From contig CAXMQS010000093.1 of the NCBI GenBank assembly GCA_964195995.1, positions 1 through 9,961 of the forward strand: DNA of 9,961 nucleotides, given 5' to 3'. Source of the DNA: CAXMQS01 sp964195995 (GTDB lineage Bacteria > Actinomycetota > Acidimicrobiia > Spongiisociales > JAOTWH01). Under the pieces are notes generated by a model. It saw only the letters and a program-made list of their open reading frames with translations, was not told the DNA's origin and ran no database searches. Of this stretch, positions 6,371 to 9,961 are shown piece after piece (the first letter of the stretch is position 1; each line of letters starts with the position of its first letter). Position numbers and translations under genes: made by a program.

Positions 6371-7060
6371 CTATGGCCAGCTGGGGTCGAGCGGCGGCAG
6401 ATCCACCGCGAAAGTGGTGCTGCCTCCCCCGCTCTGCATGAAGACCTGCAGCACCAGCGGGTGGGGAACGTCGGGCAGCTCCTCGGTAACGAGGCATTCG
6501 CCACCGTCGTTGGAGAACGCAGCGCAGTCTGCCTCGAGATTCAAGCCAGGCCAATCGACATCGACCCATTCCGCATACCCCGTGCCGCAAGCGTTAATCG
6601 TGGCAGCCGGGACGCTGCCGTTGTACCCGAGGATGTGCGGGCTGTTTCCATAGATGTTGGCGGCGGTGCGCAACAACCAGCCACCACACGAGTCTCCGGC
6701 AGCGATGCTGTCGCGTGGAATGAGGCCGAGATATCGGGCGCCCTCGCCGGTGACCGTCACTTCCCAGAGCCCCTCAATGCTCGTCATCACATCGATGCAG
6801 GTTCCGGGCTTCTTGCCGGCCAGTGTGAACGTGAAGTCACCATCTTGGACGCCCTCGATGCCTGCTGGGTACTCGGCGGGGTCGCACATGGTCCCGCCCA
6901 TAGGCAGGTCATCGCCCGGGTCGTCGTCCTGACAGGCAGAGTGTTCCGGTGTGGGGTCGGGGAGATTGGGGTCGCATTGGGGTTTGTCGGCGGCAGCCGG
7001 CAGCGCCATCAGCAGAGCCAGAGCTGCGGCAAGCAGCATGATCATTGAGAAGCGTCTCAT
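6371..7060 (-). CDS. Secreted cysteine-containing hypothetical protein
   Basis: The product is 229 residues, with an ATG preceded by AGGAAGAG a few bases upstream. Residues 1-24 are a Sec signal peptide: two Arg, a hydrophobic core MIMLLAAALALLMAL and a PAAA cleavage site before DKPQC. There is no lipobox and no later membrane segment, so the mature protein (about 205 residues) should be released. It has eight cysteines (29, 43, 59, 88, 125, 158, 179, 189), suggesting four disulfides, and an acidic, Pro/Gly-rich composition (PDPTPEH, DDDPGDDLP). A TFTLAGKKPGTCIDVMTS to WEVTVTGEG stretch looks beta-rich. I recognise no family. It lies 135 nt downstream of the 765-aa surface protein gene on the same strand and may share its transcript or regulon; that link is inferred from position. 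Confidence 0.85.
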   Translation of the reverse strand: MRRFSMIMLLAAALALLMALPAAADKPQCDPNLPDPTPEHSACQDDDPGDDLPMGGTMCDPAEYPAGIEGVQDGDFTFTLAGKKPGTCIDVMTSIEGLWEVTVTGEGARYLGLIPRDSIAAGDSCGGWLLRTAANIYGNSPHILGYNGSVPAATINACGTGYAEWVDVDWPGLNLEADCAAFSNDGGECLVTEELPDVPHPLVLQVFMQSGGGSTTFAVDLPPLDPSWP

Positions 7061-7195
7061 GGTCTCTTCCTTTCCTGGGCTAGTCCTCGCGTGGCTCGTA
7101 CCAGAGCCGGCCGGTGGACGCAGGACCGCGTTCGCAGGCCTCGGCAGCTGCGGCGCATCTCTGCTCTTTCATCGTTGAATCCAGGGCACCGTCCT

Positions 7196-9493
7196 CTACC
7201 AGCCCCAGGTGAGCGGGTCACCCGGGTCGGCGAACAGAGCTTCGGTATCGAAATCGCCCTGCCAGTCCTCAGGGAACTCGACACCCATGAGCGGCGAGTT
7301 CACCGCCGACTGGAACTCCCAGGAGATCTCATTGGGATCTGTGCACGAATCGACAATTCCGAGATCCAGCCATGCCGAACAGGGGGCATACCAGCCAACC
7401 CAGATGTCGTAACGACCGCCCGGTAGCCCGTCGGAGAATTCGTGTATGTACTGCTCACACGTGCTGCTCTCGGTCTGTTCCCAGTACCCGGGTCCGCACT
7501 TCTCAGCTTCGAGGCTGACTACGTAATCGGCGCTGAACTCGTAGGTCTGCTCCAACTCGAAAATTTCATCGAGGGCCGGACCGTCCCAACGGGTGATGAA
7601 CACTTTCACATCGAAATCGTTGCTCAGCGGTTCCGTCGACTCGTTCACGAATCCATGACGAATGTGGAATGGTTCGTCGGCCAGCCACACGCTGGTCCCG
7701 TTGCCATCGTGCAGCGGATCCGCAAACGACGGCTCACGGCCGCATCCGGTGTCCCAACATAGCGAGGCGAGAAAGTCCCAGCGTGGTGTCGCTGGCACAT
7801 CGGTTCGTTCGCCTAGCGCCAGTCGCGGTACACCGGCATCCAGCGCAATTGCGTTGTCCCCCGGAGTAGCCACATCGGGATCACCGTCACCGATCTCCGC
7901 CCCTGCAACGTCTGCCGGGTCTATCGGATCGCCTCCGCCCACGTCTCCGTCCGACTCACTCGACACCGGCATTGCGAAGGTCACAGTTTCTGGTGCCGAA
8001 GGCGGGTTCGCCGGATCGAACGACGGTCCGGCCCAAACACCGGCATGGACGTCGAATTCCGAGGGGAACGCCCCCGCCAGGGCAATCCCTGATGCGTTGG
8101 CGACGATCTCCGAGACGTAGCCTTGGCCCGCGGTCAGGACCGGATCCCAGTGTGCCCCGTCCGGTGACGTCCACAGTGTGATCGAAGGGTCGGTCTGGTC
8201 GGTCCAGCCATGAGGCCCCGCGGCAACGTATCCCGAGCCAATTGCTGCAACGGAGCTGAGAGTTCCGATATTGGCGAAGCTGTCCGCGGTGTCGGCGAGT
8301 GACCAGTTGAGCCCATCGGGCGAAAGCCAGACTCGCACCGCTGTCCCATCCTCGCTGCCGACCGCTATGTACCCGTCGGCTGTCCACGCAACATCGTTCA
8401 TCGTCACGTCTCCGTCGTTCTGTCCTGCGAAGATCGCCGAATCTGCATCGATGCGCTCCCAGGATCGGCCGTCGAGCGACAGCCACACGGCGGCCACGAT
8501 GTTGCCCGCAGAGTCCTCGGCCATGCCGACACCCACGGTCTCCCCTTCGGGACCGGCGGCAAGCGATACGAAGCCGGGGAGGAACAACGAGTCACTGGAG
8601 TCGATCGGGTCGTCGGTCCAGGGCGGCGACCAATCCAGGCTGTCTACTGAGAACCAGGCTGCGGGACGGGACACGTAGGTGTCTTCGGTGAGCCACTCGC
8701 CAACGTTGCCGGCGGCAACCAGTCCGTCCTCCGTAGCAACCACATCCAACATTGCGCCGGATTCAGTGAACACAGCTGGGTCTGTTGCAGACCTGGCCCA
8801 GGAGGTACCGTCGGTCGAGGTCCAAACGGTCGGATAGACCGGACACGCCTCTGTGTCATCCTCGCAGCCCGTACCTACGGCAACCATGCCGGGGCCACCC
8901 GCGCTGATGCCGTAGATCAGAACCGTACCCTTGGTGAGCGCCTGATCGCTCTCGGCAAACCGCTCCCAGGTGACGCCATCTTCGGACACGAGGACGACAC
9001 CGTTCTGCCGAAAGTCAATCGTGCCGGGATCAAACCCGACAGCGACGAGTCGCCCGCCAACTGCGGCCATGTCGAATAGACCAACAACGGGGTTCATGAT
9101 CTCGCCACCAACCCGGCCCCACGCGTCGGCTGTGATCGTCACCCCCGGCTCCAGCGGAGCGTCGGGTACCGTCGTTGTCACCGGCGCCTGGGTCGTTGTT
9201 GGTTCATCGATAACTGCGGAGTCACCGCCGCGGAGCAACAGCAGTGGCAGCCCGACGATGAGCAGCAGCAGGACCGCGGCTCCGGCGGTGACTGCGACTG
9301 GATTCCTCCGACGTTTCGGTTCCATTTGAGTTGTGCGTTCGATGGTTTCCATGGTCGACCTCCGGGGCATGGCGACAACCGAGGAGTCGACTCCGCCGGA
9401 CAAACCCTGCTCGATACGGGTGATCAGCTCATCCGTAGAGAGTTGTTGGTCTTGTTCGGCAAGATCTCGTAGTACATCCTCAAGCCGTCGCAT
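7196..9493 (-). CDS. Single-pass anti-sigma-like protein with extracellular propeller-like repeats
   Basis: The product is 765 residues. Residues 1-63 are a cytoplasmic head (RRLEDVLRDLAEQDQQLSTD, ending EPKRRRN), residues 65-87 a single membrane helix, then a Thr/Pro linker (TTTQAPVTTTVP) and about 660 extracellular residues. Six copies of a W-x-S-x-D-G-x-x-W motif occur at about 167, 223, 279, 336, 388 and 440 (examples VWTSTDGTSW, VWLSPDGLNW), spaced 52-57 residues, with a weaker VWAGPSFDP near 486; this is the periodicity of a six- or seven-bladed beta-propeller. An acidic Gly/Asp/Pro linker (about 498-545) leads to a C-terminal domain of about 200 residues with paired cysteines. The gene overlaps the upstream sigma gene by 14 nt and has AAGGAGGT 5 nt before its ATG. 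By position and topology it is probably the anti-sigma factor of that sigma, with an outside sensing domain; I see no zinc-binding anti-sigma motif. Confidence 0.88.
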   Translation of the reverse strand: MRRLEDVLRDLAEQDQQLSTDELITRIEQGLSGGVDSSVVAMPRRSTMETIERTTQMEPKRRRNPVAVTAGAAVLLLLIVGLPLLLLRGGDSAVIDEPTTTQAPVTTTVPDAPLEPGVTITADAWGRVGGEIMNPVVGLFDMAAVGGRLVAVGFDPGTIDFRQNGVVLVSEDGVTWERFAESDQALTKGTVLIYGISAGGPGMVAVGTGCEDDTEACPVYPTVWTSTDGTSWARSATDPAVFTESGAMLDVVATEDGLVAAGNVGEWLTEDTYVSRPAAWFSVDSLDWSPPWTDDPIDSSDSLFLPGFVSLAAGPEGETVGVGMAEDSAGNIVAAVWLSLDGRSWERIDADSAIFAGQNDGDVTMNDVAWTADGYIAVGSEDGTAVRVWLSPDGLNWSLADTADSFANIGTLSSVAAIGSGYVAAGPHGWTDQTDPSITLWTSPDGAHWDPVLTAGQGYVSEIVANASGIALAGAFPSEFDVHAGVWAGPSFDPANPPSAPETVTFAMPVSSESDGDVGGGDPIDPADVAGAEIGDGDPDVATPGDNAIALDAGVPRLALGERTDVPATPRWDFLASLCWDTGCGREPSFADPLHDGNGTSVWLADEPFHIRHGFVNESTEPLSNDFDVKVFITRWDGPALDEIFELEQTYEFSADYVVSLEAEKCGPGYWEQTESSTCEQYIHEFSDGLPGGRYDIWVGWYAPCSAWLDLGIVDSCTDPNEISWEFQSAVNSPLMGVEFPEDWQGDFDTEALFADPGDPLTWGW

Positions 9494-9961
9494 CTCTGAC
9501 CTCCTTCGAGAGGGCGGCTTTCAGTTGCCGTTTGCCGCGGGAGGCGGCAACTCGTGCTGAGACCTGACTGCAACCGAGCATCTCTCCGATGTCGGCATAC
9601 GGCCAGCCTTCGATTATCCGTAGATACAGCACCGCCCGTGATTTGGGCGCCACCATTCGCAACTCCTCTAGTTCCCAGGAGTAATGGGGAGATTCATGGG
9701 TTTCGGTTCCGAGCTTTGACCATGCGGTACGTCGGCGAACCTCGGACCGCTGCTGGTCCTTGGCGAGGTTGACGATCGTACGCCGCACGTATGCGCCCGG
9801 GTTGTCCAATCCCGTGAGTGATCCCTTTCTACGGAGGGTGCGGAGGAGTGCCTCTTGCACGAGGTCGTTGCCATCTTCTCCAGGAGGACGGACCGCAGAC
9901 GCAAAGCGCCGGAGCGAGGGGTAGAGCTCTGCAATGAGCTTCTGTTCCCTGTCGTTGAGCG
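9480..9961 (-). CDS. Sigma-70 family (ECF-type) sigma factor, N-terminus off window
   Basis: The minus-strand frame is open from the right edge (first full codon at 9959) to TGA at 9482-9480, giving 159 residues. It shows region 2 (LIAELYPSLRRFASAV, then GEDGNDLVQEALLRTLRR and the region 2.3/2.4 stretch GAYVRRTIVNLAKDQQRSEV) and region 4 (MVAPKSRAVLYLRIIEGWPY, then ADIGEMLGCSQVSARVAASR as the helix-turn-helix). Probably only 10-20 N-terminal residues are missing. A GTG at 9860 within the frame is not the real start because region 2 begins upstream of it. It is a group 4 alternative sigma factor and should be controlled by the overlapping 765-aa membrane protein. It is distinct in sequence from the sigma factor at 3889-4479; the two share only the family pattern. 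Confidence 0.92.
   Translation of the reverse strand, partial: LNDREQKLIAELYPSLRRFASAVRPPGEDGNDLVQEALLRTLRRKGSLTGLDNPGAYVRRTIVNLAKDQQRSEVRRRTAWSKLGTETHESPHYSWELEELRMVAPKSRAVLYLRIIEGWPYADIGEMLGCSQVSARVAASRGKRQLKAALSKEVRDATA
9499..9506 (-). promoter_or_regulatory. Strong Shine-Dalgarno inside the sigma gene
   Basis: AAGGAGGT lies 5 nt before the ATG at 9493 of the 765-aa protein and within the last codons of the sigma gene. It decides the start of the large protein and, with the 14-nt overlap, indicates coupled but independently initiated translation of the sigma/anti-sigma pair. Confidence 0.8.

Noticed and set aside
5122..6504. Long minus-strand open frame of 460 codons opposite the last gene of the sigma operon
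   Set aside because: It is antisense to two well-supported membrane-protein genes and the repeat, its product is Arg/Pro/Thr-rich with no domain pattern, and it has no ribosome site; it is a by-product of GC-rich codon use.
7080..7172. A 30-codon minus-strand reading frame (starts MKEQRCAAAAEACERG) between the large surface protein and the secreted protein
   Set aside because: It has no clear Shine-Dalgarno and no recognisable features; chance frames of this length are common in GC-rich spacers. A leader peptide cannot be excluded.
1..9961. CRISPR arrays, insertion-sequence transposases, integrases, rRNA genes or complete tRNA genes
   Set aside because: No regularly spaced short repeats, recombinase motifs or structural RNA genes were seen on either strand; the only clear long repeat is the 64-bp pair.

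Overview
The window is GC-rich, densely coding, high-G+C Gram-positive-like DNA. The gene families point to Actinomycetota, and the style (DUF4242 protein, LuxR/TPR regulator, nSTAND1 NTPase, small sigma-70 factors paired with membrane anti-sigma-like proteins, secreted acidic proteins) would fit an Acidimicrobiia-type lineage. That placement is inference: there is no rRNA or other phylogenetic marker.

Layout. 1-198 (minus) is the start of a DUF4242 (SCO4226-like) gene running off the left edge, with a perfect inverted repeat in its leader. 318-1811 (minus) is the C-terminal part of a LuxR-family TPR regulator whose N-terminal ATPase half is missing. At about 1805-1820 it meets, head to head, the plus-strand remnant of an nSTAND1 NTPase gene (about 1812-2854). 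That remnant also lacks its 5' half, carries a frameshift near 1900-1907 and loses its 3' end at a 64-bp repeat. The divergent pair looks like the scar of one deletion that removed a shared promoter region and both 5' halves, or like an assembly chimera.

2853-6305 is bounded by two direct copies of that 64-bp repeat (59 of 64 positions identical), which resembles the 3' half of a tRNA-Phe. Between them lies a plus-strand set of five genes: a small 4-TM protein; a 132-aa membrane protein; a SigE-like/ECF sigma factor; a membrane protein with an anti-sigma-like N-terminus fused to a paralogue of the 132-aa protein; and a 258-aa multi-pass protein. The last four are joined by 1-4 nt stop/start overlaps and should be translated together. 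No integrase or transposase is visible.

6371-9961 is minus-strand: a second sigma factor (partial, off the right edge), overlapping by 14 nt a 765-aa single-pass protein with a short cytoplasmic head and a large extracellular domain of six to seven 'W-x-S-x-D-G-x-x-W' repeats plus a Cys-containing C-terminal domain. Downstream is a secreted 8-Cys protein. This looks like a surface-sensing sigma/anti-sigma module. The two sigma modules converge on the 5990-6370 spacer, which contains a perfect 11-bp terminator-like hairpin.
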